Source: CAVYXK01 sp963708245 (lineage in GTDB: Bacteria > Pseudomonadota > Alphaproteobacteria > Acetobacterales > Acetobacteraceae). From it: a stretch of DNA of 64,000 bases. Under the pieces are notes generated by a model, which ran no database searches, was not told the origin of the DNA, and saw only the letters and a program-made list of their open reading frames with translations. Position numbers and translations under genes: made by a program. Of this stretch, positions 1 through 9,180 are shown piece after piece. The DNA is taken from the NCBI GenBank assembly GCA_963708245.1, contig OY970201.1:3720001-3784000 (forward strand), written 5' to 3'. How positions within the stretch are numbered: the first letter of the stretch is position 1; the number at the start of each line of letters is the position of its first letter.

Positions 1-1438
1 GATTTCGCCGGAGCGCACGCGAACTGCGGCATCGCCCTGATGGGGCTGGGGCGCTTTGCCGAGGCTGAAGCCGCGCTGCGGCAGGCCCTGGCGTTACAGC
101 CGGAGAGTGCCGAGATCTGCAGTGACCTCGGAACCGTGCTCACCGAACTCCACCGCTTCGATGAGGCGCTGGGATGGTGTGACCGAGCGGTCGAGCTGAA
201 CCCGAACCATCCGTCAATGCACCTTTGGCGCGGCTCGACATTACTTCGGATGAACGATCCGATACGCAGCGAAGAGGCATTCCGACGCGCCCAGTCATTG
301 GCACCCAACTACGCCAAGCCGGAGGTCGGACTCGGGCACGTTCTGAGTTTGCAGGGACAATTCGCAGAGGCGATCCAAAGCTATCACCGCGCCCTCGAGC
401 TCGATCCCGACCTACCTGAAGCGCATCTTGGCCTCGCTGAAATCGGCGAAGTGGGGGACCAGGACGTTCAGATATCGACCCTCAAGGCGATGCTGGCGAA
501 CCCGGCGATGCCGGTCATATCCCGAGTCGAGGCGGGCTTCGCAGCCGGCAGGCTGCTGGACAGCGCCAATCGCTATGATGATGCCTTTCCGTGTTTCGCG
601 GAGGCAAACGCGCTGCATCGGGAGTACCAGGCTAAAGCGGGTCGACAGTACGACCCGGAGTTGATGCGGCGTGAAGTCGATCGCCTGATCGAGCGGTGCA
701 CGATGGAGGGGCTGGCGCGGGGCGCTGTCGGCGGCAACTGCTCGGAGCTGCCAGTGTTCATCGTCGGAATGCCGCGCTCCGGTACCAGCCTGATCGAGCA
801 GATTGCCGCCAGTCACTCGCAGGTGTTCGGCGCCGGCGAATTGCGGGACATCGACCGCATCGTGAAGGCGGTTCAGGCGGACAACGCGACGGAGTACCGG
901 TACTCTGGGACGGCCCGCAGTTGAGCATCTAGCGAAGCTACAAGCGCTTGGCGGGTCCGCGGTCCGGGTGATCGACAAGATGCCAGATAACATCTTGTTG
1001 GCTGGAGCGATCGCGCTGCTCTTTCCGGCGTCCCGGATCATCATTTGCCGGCGCGACATGCGTGACACATGTCTGTCCTGCTATTTCCAGCGTTTCGCCG
1101 AAGAGAATTCGTGGTCCTATGACCTGGCCGATTGCCGCCATCGGGCGTTGCAGATTGAGCGCCTTGCGGATCACTGGTTGCGCGTTCTGCCGAATCAGGT
1201 CGTGGAAATCGTCTATGAGGACGTTGTCGCAGACCTGGAAGGTGAAAGCCGGCGGCTGATCGAGTTCCTTGGGCTGGAATGGGAACCGGCGTGCCTTGAG
1301 TTCCACAGGGCGGAGAGACCGGTAATGACCGCGAGCTATTGGCAGGTTCGTCAGCCGCTTTACGCACACTCGGTCGGGCGATGGCGGCGCTATGAGCGCC
1401 ATCTGGGGGCGCTTTTGGAGGATCTGGCTCTGCCGTAG
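1..1438 (+). pseudogene. TPR-sulfotransferase, 5'-partial and frameshifted
   Basis: The reading frame is already open at base 1 and begins within tetratricopeptide repeats (several 34-residue units to about base 500). A sulfotransferase domain follows with the 5'-PSB loop VGMPRSGTSLIEQ near base 760. The first frame stops at 924; the domain continues in another frame, open without a stop from before 905, with IDKMPDN, the 3'-phosphate motif CRRDMRDTCLSCYFQ and VYEDVVADLEGESRRLIEF, ending at 1438. Domain order is that of known TPR-sulfotransferases, which transfer sulfonate from PAPS. The break at about 880-925 separates the two PAPS-binding halves, so it is either a pseudogene or a sequencing error. 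The true start lies outside the window. Confidence 0.85.
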
Positions 1439-1659
1439 CGACCGCCGATCGGGGTGGACCACGAGTCTAGGCAGCGAGAATGGCGGGCGTTCGGGGGCGC
1501 CGGCCCACCGCAACGTTGGTATGATCGCCTGCTATCACCGCCTGCTCCGGTGTGCAGCTGGTCGCCTACAACGTGGCTAGCAGATGCGCCGGGTGGGCTT
1601 GTGTGCCGGGAAGCTGTAGCCCGCCGATCGCGGCGAGCAGATCGGTGAGGGGAGCCCGG

Positions 1660-2620
1660 CGCTGTGCGCTCGAAGATCAGCAGATTGTTTTCCAGTGCTT
1701 GCGGAACCCAAGGAGGCCGCCCAGAGGGCGGGACTTCCTTCCAATCCTGTGCGATGAGCTCGAAGAACGAAGCAATGTTTCCCCCAGCATTTATGGGCAG
1801 TTGATGGGGACGATCACCCGGCATCCAGAATCCTACGAAGCCCCCGAACTTCAGTACCGAAGTGCTTCCCACCAGCCGATGCATGGGTCTTGACAGCAAC
1901 CGGTAACCAAGCGGCACCTGGTTCCGGCCAACTGATCAAGAGAGTACGATCAGCGTGGCGCCCAACGGTTTCCCCTGCATCTTCCGAGACCAGAAGCCGA
2001 TTATGAGCCAGCAGTTCTCGGGTCCAGGGCATGATCCCTCCGGACAAGCCATATTTGTTGCTATCCTGAGCGATGATGTTACCACCTCGCCGCAAAAATT
2101 CCGCAGCGAAGTAACCCGAGCCGGCCCCAATCTCAATGATGCACGGATGGTTCTGAAGCAGGTATTCCATCTCTGCTTCCGTGAACGGGCCGTGGGAAGC
2201 ATTATTAAGTTCCCGCCTCCGCAGTTGTAGGGGGTAAGACATTCGGACTTCCATAAGCGTCTGTAATAACACCCCTCGCAGGATAATTCCAGCTGTATCC
2301 TCTGCCAATTCCTTAAGCGGCTTCAGAGGTGGAAGGAAGCATAGGCGCAATGTCCCCCAGAGGCGGGTAAAATCAGCCGCGCCCATGGATCCGAGCACCG
2401 AGGTCGCAGCAAGCATCCGCTCGAACAACCATCCCGAGAGATCGAAATAACTCGAGAGAATTTGGTCCAAAGGGGGGCGGCGCACTTGCACACCCCATTC
2501 CTCGATCTGGTCGGGCAGCCGATCCCAGGCCATGCTGATCGCCCGCCATGTGTCTTCGTGGAGGGCTTGGAACGCAGGCCCCAGCGGGCCAAATCCAGTA
2601 TAGTCGTTCTCTTTCACCAT
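1660..2620 (-). pseudogene. SAM-dependent methyltransferase-like gene, frameshifted
   Basis: From an ATG at 2620 the protein reads about 235 residues with a class I methyltransferase nucleotide loop IIEIGAGSGYF (residues 161-171), then LLISWPEPG, after which this frame loses family character and stops at 1814. The adjacent frame from about 1917 down to about 1660 carries a plausible C-terminus (FFELIAQDWKEV, NNLLIFERT). One frameshift at about 1885-1925 would join them. The C-terminal end is uncertain and runs towards the 3' end of the neighbouring sulfotransferase. Substrate unknown; the methyltransferase call rests on the glycine loop alone. Confidence 0.6.
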
Positions 2621-2884
2621 TTTTCTCAACGCGTCGTGGGCCGCCGCTCCAGCTTGTTGGTGCACACTCCCGACCGCACTAGCTTTCGGCGCCCAACGCT
2701 CGCAGCGTCGATGCGACGCCCGATAGGGCCGGCCCTCGGTTCGAGCTGAGGCAATAAATTCTCTATGTCCCGTGGCGCCGCGTCGAGCGGCTCGATTGAG
2801 CCGATTCCGACATGCCCTGGTAGCTATGTGGTAGCTAGGCCGGATTTTCCATACGAATGCGGCGCTGCAGCTCATTGAAAAACC

Positions 2885-2961
2885 TGGCGGACCCGACACA
2901 ACTCGAACGTGCGACCTTCGCCTTCGGAGGGCGACGCTCTATCCAACTGAGCTACGGGTAC
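2885..2961 (-). tRNA. tRNA-Arg (anticodon CCG)
   Basis: The minus strand folds as a cloverleaf: D arm TAGCTCAGTTGGATAGAGC, anticodon stem TCGCC/GGCGA around loop CTCCGAA (CCG), T loop TTCGAGT, encoded CCA at 2887-2885. Base pair 2-71 of the acceptor stem appears to be a T-C mismatch and the T stem relies on two G-T pairs, so it is weaker than usual for this isoacceptor. It decodes CGG arginine codons. Confidence 0.85.
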
Positions 2962-2991
2962 CGGGACCGCAAGCGCCGCGGTGCACTGCTG

Positions 2992-3165
2992 GTGACCGTG
3001 GAAATCGAGACGGCGGACCTTGCCGGCTTAGAAAGGCTGGCACTGCTGCCAGTGGGCGAGCGTGACCCGTTCGAGGTAGCATGCGCCGTGGCGCAGTTCT
3101 TGTCAGCCGCCCGCCCGATCGCTGCGCTGGGTGACGCGCTCTGGCCGGAGGCCTCAGAACGATGA
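2992..3165 (+). CDS. small hypothetical protein, 57 aa
   Basis: A GTG at 2992 opens a 57-residue acidic, alanine/leucine-rich protein (begins MTVEIETADLAGLERLALL, ends GDALWPEASER). The amino acid pattern looks like real coding, unlike the other frames here. No domain recognised. It starts 30 bases after the 5' end of tRNA-Arg on the opposite strand. A longer version from 2857 would run antisense through the tRNA and is less likely. No clear ribosome binding site. Confidence 0.4.
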   Translation: MTVEIETADLAGLERLALLPVGERDPFEVACAVAQFLSAARPIAALGDALWPEASER

Positions 3166-3168
3166 ATC

Positions 3169-3543
3169 GTGATGCATCACCTGAGAATATCAAAAATTGA
3201 GCGGAATTCCGTTACGATGAAATGCAACAACCCGACAGGCTGGGCCGGTTTCCGCGCGTTTCGGCAACAGCCGCTGCCGGTGCTGCCGAGACGACATGGC
3301 AATTACGTGCACGGCGACCGGAGCAAAGAGGGAATCGAAACGCGCCGGCTGATCCGCCATTGCGTACGGTTGTGCCGCCTGGGCTGGGCTTACGTCCCCT
3401 GCATTCCGGTACCGCCGCCGCCAATGGGCTGGGCGAGATACCGAGGCGCCCGAGGGCTGGTAGCACCGAACGCTATGGGTGAGCCAAAGCGGCGGGAAGC
3501 GAGCCCGGTAGACGAGCTGCTTCGTATGATGCGGGAGGGGTAA
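3169..3543 (+). CDS. hypothetical protein, doubtful
   Basis: Up to 124 residues from GTG 3169, or about 108 from ATG 3217. The middle (RRHGNYVHGDRSKEGIETRR) vaguely resembles small HG-motif proteins often seen beside mobile elements, and the tail (PVDELLRMMREG) looks like a natural C-terminus. It follows the 57-residue protein by 3 bases. Composition is arginine- and proline-rich, so a chance open frame remains possible. Confidence 0.27.
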   Translation: MMHHLRISKIERNSVTMKCNNPTGWAGFRAFRQQPLPVLPRRHGNYVHGDRSKEGIETRRLIRHCVRLCRLGWAYVPCIPVPPPPMGWARYRGARGLVAPNAMGEPKRREASPVDELLRMMREG

Positions 3544-4041
3544 GACCGTGCGCCCGCCGGCGGCCAAATCAATGGCTGATGCAGGACATGTTCGCGCCGA
3601 GAAGGCTGCAATTCGTCACTGTGGGATGCTGATTGAAGGCGGAGAAGGCTTGAGCAGCAAACTGGCATAGCGGCCGCACATGCCGGGATGCTAGGCTCGC
3701 GCCACCGAGAACGCGAGGAACGCGCCACGGGGTGTTTCGAGGTGCCTTCGTGCATCGCCGCGCTCTCGTGGGTGCAGTGCTGGTCGACGAGGGGTAGTTG
3801 AAGCCTTGGTCTCCGAGTTGTGCTCAGGTTGTGCCTGCCGGCCGCCGATGCGGACACCGCCCCTGCGGGCATGCTGCCCCCTTGCGGAGTGCACCAATTT
3901 CGGGATACAGAGCGCGTGATGGCCGAACAGACAACCCATTGATTTAGCTCATGTTCCTGGCAGGCCGCTTCCGTCCACGGCCCCCAGCCAGGCCATAAGG
4001 GAAGCGGCTCCTGCCAAGGCGACTATCTGGGGAATCCCGGT
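3544..4041. other. gene-free stretch
   Basis: No convincing coding frame on either strand. Open frames are arginine/serine-rich shadows. It includes a 21-base motif (3662-3682) repeated near 11.1 kb and ends in the upstream region of the potassium-channel gene. Confidence 0.5.
3662..3682 (+). repeat. dispersed 21-base repeat, copy 1
   Basis: CTGGCATAGCG-G-CCGCACATG occurs here and, with one mismatch (A for G), at 11098-11118. Both lie in non-coding accessory DNA rich in IS remnants. Origin unknown. Confidence 0.5.
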
Positions 4042-4986
4042 TTGCCCAGCTCTCCAACCGATGCGGAGCCGCTCGTCCGCTCCGTCCGCGCACGCCGCCG
4101 TCGCCGCAGGCCCGGCGCACCACCCCCCATAATACGTCTCGGAGCGCCGTATTGGGGCTGGCGCGATCTGTATTATGGCTTTCTCGTGCAGCCATGGAGC
4201 GTGTTTATCGCCCTCTTGGTCGGCTTCTACCTGCTGCTCAATCTCGGCTTCGCCGTGCTGTTTGCGCTGCGTCCCGGAGCGGTTCACAACGCTGCGCCGG
4301 GATCATTGCTCGACGCACTGTACTTCAGTCTCGAGACGATGTCGACCGTCGGCTACGGCGAGATGTACCCCGAGACGATGTACGCCCATTTCGTCGTCTC
4401 GCTGGAAATTGTGGTGGGTTTTCTGATGGTGCCGCTCGCGACCGGGCTGATAATCGCCAAGTTCACGCTGCCGATGGCGCGGGTGATGTTCAGCCGCAAC
4501 GCTCTCGTGCACCGTTTCGACGGCGTGCCTACGCTGATGTTCCGCGTCGTCAATATCCGCAACAACCAGATCATCGAGGCGCACATGAAACTGACGGTGT
4601 TGCGCGACAACGAAACCGCGGAAGGATATCGGTACAGGCGCATGGTGGAATTGCCGCTGGTGCGCGACAGCAGCCCGTTCTTCGCGCTTTCCTGGACGGT
4701 CATGCACCGGATCGACGAATCCAGTCCGTTCTACGGCATGGGAGCCGAGGATTGTCGGCAAGAGGGTGCCCAGCTCGTCGCGGTGCTGACGGGGATCGAC
4801 GGCACCACGTCCTCGAACGTGTATGCGAGGCACGGCTATTCGCCGACTGACATCCTGTTCGGCCGCGCCTTCGAGGACGTTGTGCAGGTGAACGACGACG
4901 GCACGGTCAAGATCGACTTCCGCCGCTTTCACGCGACCCGCCCGGCACCGTTGGAGGCGATCGAAGTTGCGGGAGCAGAGCCGTGA
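4042..4986 (+). CDS. KirBac-type inward-rectifier potassium channel
   Basis: 314 residues, the usual size for bacterial Kir channels. Arginine-rich N-terminus (residues 17-23), amphipathic slide helix with WRDLYYGFLVQPW (about 40-52), TM1 at about 53-76, pore helix and selectivity filter TVGYGEMYP (102-110), TM2 at about 117-140, then a cytoplasmic immunoglobulin-like Kir domain (RVVNIRNNQIIEAHMKL, the conserved ELPLVRDSSPFFALSWTVMH segment, FEDVVQVNDDGTVKIDFRRF). Family knowledge: K+-selective inner-membrane channel gated by lipids. Start is TTG at 4042 with GGGGAA about 10 bases upstream. It stands alone between decayed genes and is itself intact. Confidence 0.93.
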   Translation: MPSSPTDAEPLVRSVRARRRRRRPGAPPPIIRLGAPYWGWRDLYYGFLVQPWSVFIALLVGFYLLLNLGFAVLFALRPGAVHNAAPGSLLDALYFSLETMSTVGYGEMYPETMYAHFVVSLEIVVGFLMVPLATGLIIAKFTLPMARVMFSRNALVHRFDGVPTLMFRVVNIRNNQIIEAHMKLTVLRDNETAEGYRYRRMVELPLVRDSSPFFALSWTVMHRIDESSPFYGMGAEDCRQEGAQLVAVLTGIDGTTSSNVYARHGYSPTDILFGRAFEDVVQVNDDGTVKIDFRRFHATRPAPLEAIEVAGAEP

Positions 4987-5386
4987 GCACTCAGCAACGG
5001 GATGCGCATCTCTCGCTGGCGCCGCACCGCACCTCAAGATGATGCCGGATGATGCCGGAGATGATGCCGGCGCAGGCTCCGCACGGAACAAGCAAGTAGG
5101 ACGGCGCGATCCCATGGCGGCTGGTTCGACATGGCCGCCAGCAAACTACGAGAACGTTAGGAGAACCTGGGCGGTCGCATCGGGCTGGTGCACAAGGGCG
5201 GGATGAATCGCACGTGACGCCTGCCCCCTAATGCGGATTGTCCCAACTCCGGAATACAGAACCCGGAGTGAGCCTGCCGGCAATGGCTCAGTGAATGCCA
5301 GCAGCCGTCAAGAATGACACCAGCTCGCGGGCGCCTGGCAGTGGCCGGACGCGGCACCGCTGACGGCGATAGGCCTCGGCATGACC
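4987..5386. other. gene-free stretch
   Basis: No supportable gene between the channel and the HAD remnant; only short frames of biased composition. It contains the triplicated 10-mer at 5038-5069. Confidence 0.45.
5038..5069 (+). repeat. short tandem repeat, GATGATGCCG x3
   Basis: Three exact copies of GATGATGCCG at 5038-5047, 5048-5057 and 5060-5069; the last two are separated by two bases. Probably replication slippage in non-coding DNA. Confidence 0.7.
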
Positions 5387-5616
5387 CTAGCGGTAGCCGG
5401 TCGACGCGTTCCTGGCTGATACAGGCCCGGTTTCACGCAGGAGCTGATTCGTGAACAGGCCGCCGCTCATCCGATCTTGCGATGGATACGCCAGATAGAG
5501 AGCTCGATGCCCTCGGCGTCAAGCCCCTCCTTCCAGGCCAGCACGTGCTGATACACGCTGTCGACCAGCGCGCCGTCGAGATCGAACAGAGGGGCTGTGG
5601 CAAGGACCGGAGCGAG
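5387..5616 (-). pseudogene. HAD-family hydrolase remnant, frameshifted and truncated
   Basis: Minus-strand frame reads SIDLAPVLATAPLFDLDGALVDSV, the first HAD motif (DxDG, with DGALVDS for DGTLVDS), then HVLAWKEGLDAEGIEL and IHRKIG followed at once by a stop. One base away the frame resumes with MSGGLFTNQLLRETG, exactly what follows in HAD-IA hydrolases, then stops at 5387. So a frameshift sits inside KIG|MSGG near 5467 and the rest of the phosphatase (motifs II-IV) is missing. No intact start was found. Confidence 0.7.
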
Positions 5617-5986
5617 ATCAATGCTGTTCTGTTCTCCTGGGATACAGAGAGAAGCGCCCGAACTCGACGATTGGCGACGGAACATATTGAAAACCGTCGG
5701 AACCACCGACCTGCGGCCGCCAAGCAGCTTACGCACGCCGCGCAGACCCGTTTGCGCGGCAACCTAGCGGCGGCGACATTTCTTCACCGAGAGCCAAGAC
5801 ATGGCGAAGTGCGGCGGATTGTGGCTCCGCGCTCGATACAAGCATTCACTTGCATGAGTAAAGCTGCTATGCCGCACCGCGCAACGGATATGCCAAGACC
5901 CGATCCTGGTTGGCAGAGGGGCTGGAAGGCCGGAGCGAGGATTGCTCGTCACTTTAATAAGGAGCACCCGATGTCTCGCTACAAGC

Positions 5987-6310
5987 TCATCGCGAGGCCA
6001 GCTCCTTCGCATTGAGGTCATCCGCGCTCATGTCGGCACTCTTGGCGGTCATTTTGGGCATCTTATGGGCCGGCGCTGGGTGCGTCACGTGGCGCGGCTG
6101 AACAGTGCCCGGGGCTGGGCTGGGCTGTGCGAGCGCGGGACCCGCGGTGAATGCGAGCGCCGACAAACCAACGTGGATCGCCGCCGGACCGACGAGCGGG
6201 CAGCCGCCGCCCAGGTTCCAGTTGCACGGCCTGATGAACGCGCAGACCGGCATGGTTTCACTCGATTTCGATTGATCATGAGGCCTGCGCGTCGGCAAGC
6301 AAAGCGTCAA
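5987..6310 (-). CDS. possible small secreted protein (degraded start)
   Basis: The C-terminal part resembles a small exported protein: hydrophobic stretch VGLSALAFTAGPALAQ as a signal-peptide end, a Pro/His/Met-rich linker, and the tail DDLNAKELASR. The N-terminal part is arginine/proline-rich and unlike a signal peptide, so the start is probably lost or in another frame. Function unknown. Confidence 0.33.
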   Translation of the reverse strand: MTLCLPTRRPHDQSKSSETMPVCAFIRPCNWNLGGGCPLVGPAAIHVGLSALAFTAGPALAQPSPAPGTVQPRHVTHPAPAHKMPKMTAKSADMSADDLNAKELASR

Positions 6311-6472
6311 TCTCCTCGCGCGTGGGGCCGCCGCCGCGCCGAGCGATGCCGATGCTGCGCTGGCTCAAGCCCAGGAGGCCATCAAGGATTACAGGTCGCC
6401 GCCGCCGCCGGCAGCCCAATGCACCGCGGCGCCACTTCCGCCGGACCCAGGCCCCAAACCGCTGCCGCCTGA

Positions 6473-6859
6473 ATGGTCGCGGTCCGGGACCTCCCACCGC
6501 CCGCTCCCGAGCCGATAATGGCGGTGCCAAGTGTCGCCGAGCATCAGCGTCTTGATGCCGCGTACCACGCGCGAATGCGGGCCTGGCAAATATATTCCCA
6601 TTCTTCCTTGCCGCTACCGCTATGGCCGTCTGGTGTCCATCCCATATTATGGGGCATGGGTCGTCACACGCAGGTTCGAAAGGAGCCCGAGAGCTATCGA
6701 CGCTTGGCCGATCTTCTGGCCCAGATCGAATTGCTAATTCAGGGCGACGTTACCACAAGTTGGCCGGATGCCCTCTTAACTGATGTGCGGCGCCGGATTG
6801 GGCGAATAGATCGCGCTCTGCGCACAGCTCCCAAATTCCGTGAAGGCGACCGTAACTGA
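6473..6859 (+). CDS. hypothetical protein, 128 aa
   Basis: Opens at ATG 6473 (alternative ATG 6518). The C-terminal half has normal composition and predicted helices (YRRLADLLAQIELLIQGD, LLTDVRRRIGRIDRALR). No domain recognised and no strong ribosome binding site at either start. It lies about 200 bases upstream of the response-regulator gene. Confidence 0.42.
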   Translation: MVAVRDLPPPAPEPIMAVPSVAEHQRLDAAYHARMRAWQIYSHSSLPLPLWPSGVHPILWGMGRHTQVRKEPESYRRLADLLAQIELLIQGDVTTSWPDALLTDVRRRIGRIDRALRTAPKFREGDRN

Positions 6860-7057
6860 TGCCCAAGCACACCCCCGGGGGCGCTGATGGTTCTTGTCAA
6901 CTTTACCCGAGGCCCTGGTCGATGTGACCAAAGCAGTGCGGCTCGACGAAGCACGGGGTGATTAACAACCAAGCGGGCCGGAGCGGCAATTGCAACGAAA
7001 ACCTAATATGCTGCCACGCTCCACACCACAATCTGTTCCCACTTGTGCCATTGATCC

Positions 7058-7486
7058 ATGTCAATGCAAACCCTCAGTAAGAGGCAACATGATTTATTTG
7101 ATTCCGAGGCCGCAGATGTGACGGACACCAAGCCACGCAGGGTAGCCATAGTCGATGACGATGACGCAGTGCGAGACTCGTTCCGATTTCTGCTGGAGGT
7201 TGCAGGGCATGCCGTCGAAGCATTTGCCTCGGCAGCCGAGTTCCTCAAGTCCGAGATGCGTCATCTGGCCTGCCTAATCGTGGATCATCACATTCCCCAC
7301 ATGACGGGCTTGGATTTGGTTCAAAAGCTGCGTGCCGATGGTGTAGGCATCCCGATCCTGCTGATCACGTGGATGCCGTCACCAGCCGTACTCGCCAGGG
7401 CCGCCGAGCTTGGCGTCGAAAGAGTGTTAGAGAAGCCAATCAATGACCAAGACTTGCTTGATTTCGTTGACTCCACGTTGTCCTGA
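7058..7486 (+). CDS. stand-alone response-regulator receiver protein
   Basis: 142 residues forming one CheY-like receiver domain after a 26-residue N-terminal extension. Acidic pocket D33/D34 (VDDDD), phosphoacceptor D76 in LIVDHHIPHMTGLDLV, switch T104 in LLITW, conserved K126 in VLEKPI. The nearest relatives are FixJ-type receivers, but there is no output domain, so it would act through a partner protein. No histidine kinase lies nearby. Confidence 0.88.
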   Translation: MSMQTLSKRQHDLFDSEAADVTDTKPRRVAIVDDDDAVRDSFRFLLEVAGHAVEAFASAAEFLKSEMRHLACLIVDHHIPHMTGLDLVQKLRADGVGIPILLITWMPSPAVLARAAELGVERVLEKPINDQDLLDFVDSTLS

Positions 7487-7801
7487 GGCAGACAGCCCTG
7501 GCACAAATGGCCCTCTGAGTGGCTTGACGACGGCCGATACTGGGCGTGAGAATTAGGTCGTAGATGCGCGCCGGGGTGTTCCCACGCTGTGGGTATAGGG
7601 GCTCCGATGCAGGCGGGAGTCTTCTGTGGAACGGCAACCAGCCATGCGACTCGAACCTGGCGCCGACGCAATCGGCCCCGCTGGTGCGCCGGCATCCTGA
7701 GACGGGCGAGCGCCACCTTGACCTGTTGCAGCGGGGCCTGCTGCCGCATTTCACCAAGGCCGCTGCGCACGCGCGCCGCCGATCCGTTGTGCGGAGGCGG
7801 T

Positions 7802-8362
7802 ATGCGTGCATTGATCTTGGCAGCCGTTGCTATTGCCCTCTTCTCTGTCGCCCGTGCGGCCGAGTTGGATGGCGTTTGGATGCCTGATGTGCAAGTGGTG
7901 GACGGCAAGCAGTTGTGGTTGAATGGCATCGGACTGCGCACTCACTCCATTTTTCGCATTCATATCTATGTAGCGGGTTTGTACCTAGAACAGGGGAGCG
8001 ACAATCCCGACAGAATCATTCACTCCGCCGAAATCAAGTTGCTCGACATACGTTTTCTCCACGACGTGAGTATAGAGGAGGCCCGATCGGCGTGGTGGGA
8101 CGGCTTTCAGCGTAACTGTAAATGGCCGTGCAATCTTGATCTTCACGATGTACAGCAATTCCTTGCGGCGATTCCAGCCATCCACAAGGGCGACCAGAGC
8201 TTCCTGCTCTTTACGTCAAAGGGTGTTGAAATTACACTAAATGGCCGGCTAGTAGGTAGAATTGACGATCGGCACTTTGCTGAGATTATACTTTCTACCT
8301 TCATTGGCCCTGTGCCGCCGACGCCTTTGTTGAAACGTGAGTTACTCGGCCAGGGGCGGTGA
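7802..8362 (+). CDS. exported chalcone-isomerase-like protein
   Basis: 186 residues. The ATG at 7802 follows GGAGG by 6 bases and begins a clean signal peptide (MRALILAAVAIALFSVARA, cleavage near residue 19). The mature part matches the bacterial chalcone isomerase-like fold: LDGVWMPDVQVVDGKQLWLN, GIGLRTHSIFRIHIYVAGLYLE, EIKLLDIRFLHDVSIEEAR, a late FLLFTSKGVEITLNG, and IILSTFIGPVPPTPLLKREL. Family knowledge: such proteins are usually periplasmic and bind small ligands, with no proven isomerase activity in bacteria. Monocistronic here. Confidence 0.82.
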   Translation: MRALILAAVAIALFSVARAAELDGVWMPDVQVVDGKQLWLNGIGLRTHSIFRIHIYVAGLYLEQGSDNPDRIIHSAEIKLLDIRFLHDVSIEEARSAWWDGFQRNCKWPCNLDLHDVQQFLAAIPAIHKGDQSFLLFTSKGVEITLNGRLVGRIDDRHFAEIILSTFIGPVPPTPLLKRELLGQGR

Positions 8363-9180
8363 AAGCCGCTTGATCCCAGCCGACGATGGGGGAGCGTTCG
8401 TTCCGCCCGCCCGGCCTACAAGCAGCACCGCCAGGACCGAGCACTGCGCGGAACTTGTCGCACCGGAGGTGGATCAACACGTCCGCCAGAGTGCTTCTGT
8501 AGCCTGAACACCGAAACCGGCGACGGCGCCCCTAACTCGGCCCTGTGGCGGCGGCAGGTCCCGGCCGCTTCACGACCGCGAAGCCCGACCTCCGAAGATG
8601 CTCCATCGACCGATCCGCCGTGATCCGAACCATGGCAATCGCCGGCGTTGGGGGACCCGGCACCGGCCGTCATAGCGGAGTGGCAAGGATAGCGTCTCGG
8701 CGACCTCGGCCGGGGTGGCGGGGCGGAGGGGTTCAGGTTCGTTTGCCCTGCAAGCACGACAGCCGAAGGACGCGAACAGAACGGGGGGGCGATGGCACTC
8801 GGTTGCAGCCTGACGGCGCGCTTGGGCCGCTGGCTGGTCTGTAAGCGCCGCGCGCAAGTTTCAGTTGCACGCGGATGCGCGATGTGCAACCTTGCATGTG
8901 TCTCCCGGACTTATGGCTACCCGAAACTGCGGGGGCGCGCTCGGCCCGGACACCAACGCGCCCGCCTTTTTTCCGGACCTGCATGGTAGCCCGGCGGGAA
9001 GACCGGAGCAGGAACATCGGGTGTCCGGATTTTCCGCTCGCGTCTTCACAGACCCGCGAAGTAACTCACGCTTGCGTGATCAGTCGCAAACCGGACGGGC
9101 TGACGGCCTGATTTAGCCCTTGCTGCGACGCGGTCGCGCTATGGTACGGGTGAAGATTCGAACCGCTCGGGGAGGGCGGC
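8363..9180. other. 818-base gene-free stretch
   Basis: Both strands were read; frames are short or of shadow composition (Arg/Pro/Ala-rich) without recognisable motifs. The right part must contain the left end of the IS701-type element, but I could not define a terminal inverted repeat. Confidence 0.45.

Noticed and set aside
5038..5069. Possible CRISPR-like array
   Set aside because: Only three 10-base units with almost no spacers; simple tandem slippage.
6276..6530. Minus-strand frame ending GGPTREEIDALLADAQAS
   Set aside because: The tail looks natural, but the rest is Arg-rich and a competing plus-strand frame (about 6270-6527, also without a start codon) is equally plausible; left unannotated.
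7610..7690. tRNA-like stretch containing GACTCGAACC
   Set aside because: Only the T-loop complement resembles a tRNA; no anticodon or D arm could be folded.
9100..9180. Left terminal inverted repeat of the IS701-type element
   Set aside because: Partial similarity to the reverse complement of the 3' flank around TGCTGCG, but too many mismatches and gaps to call.
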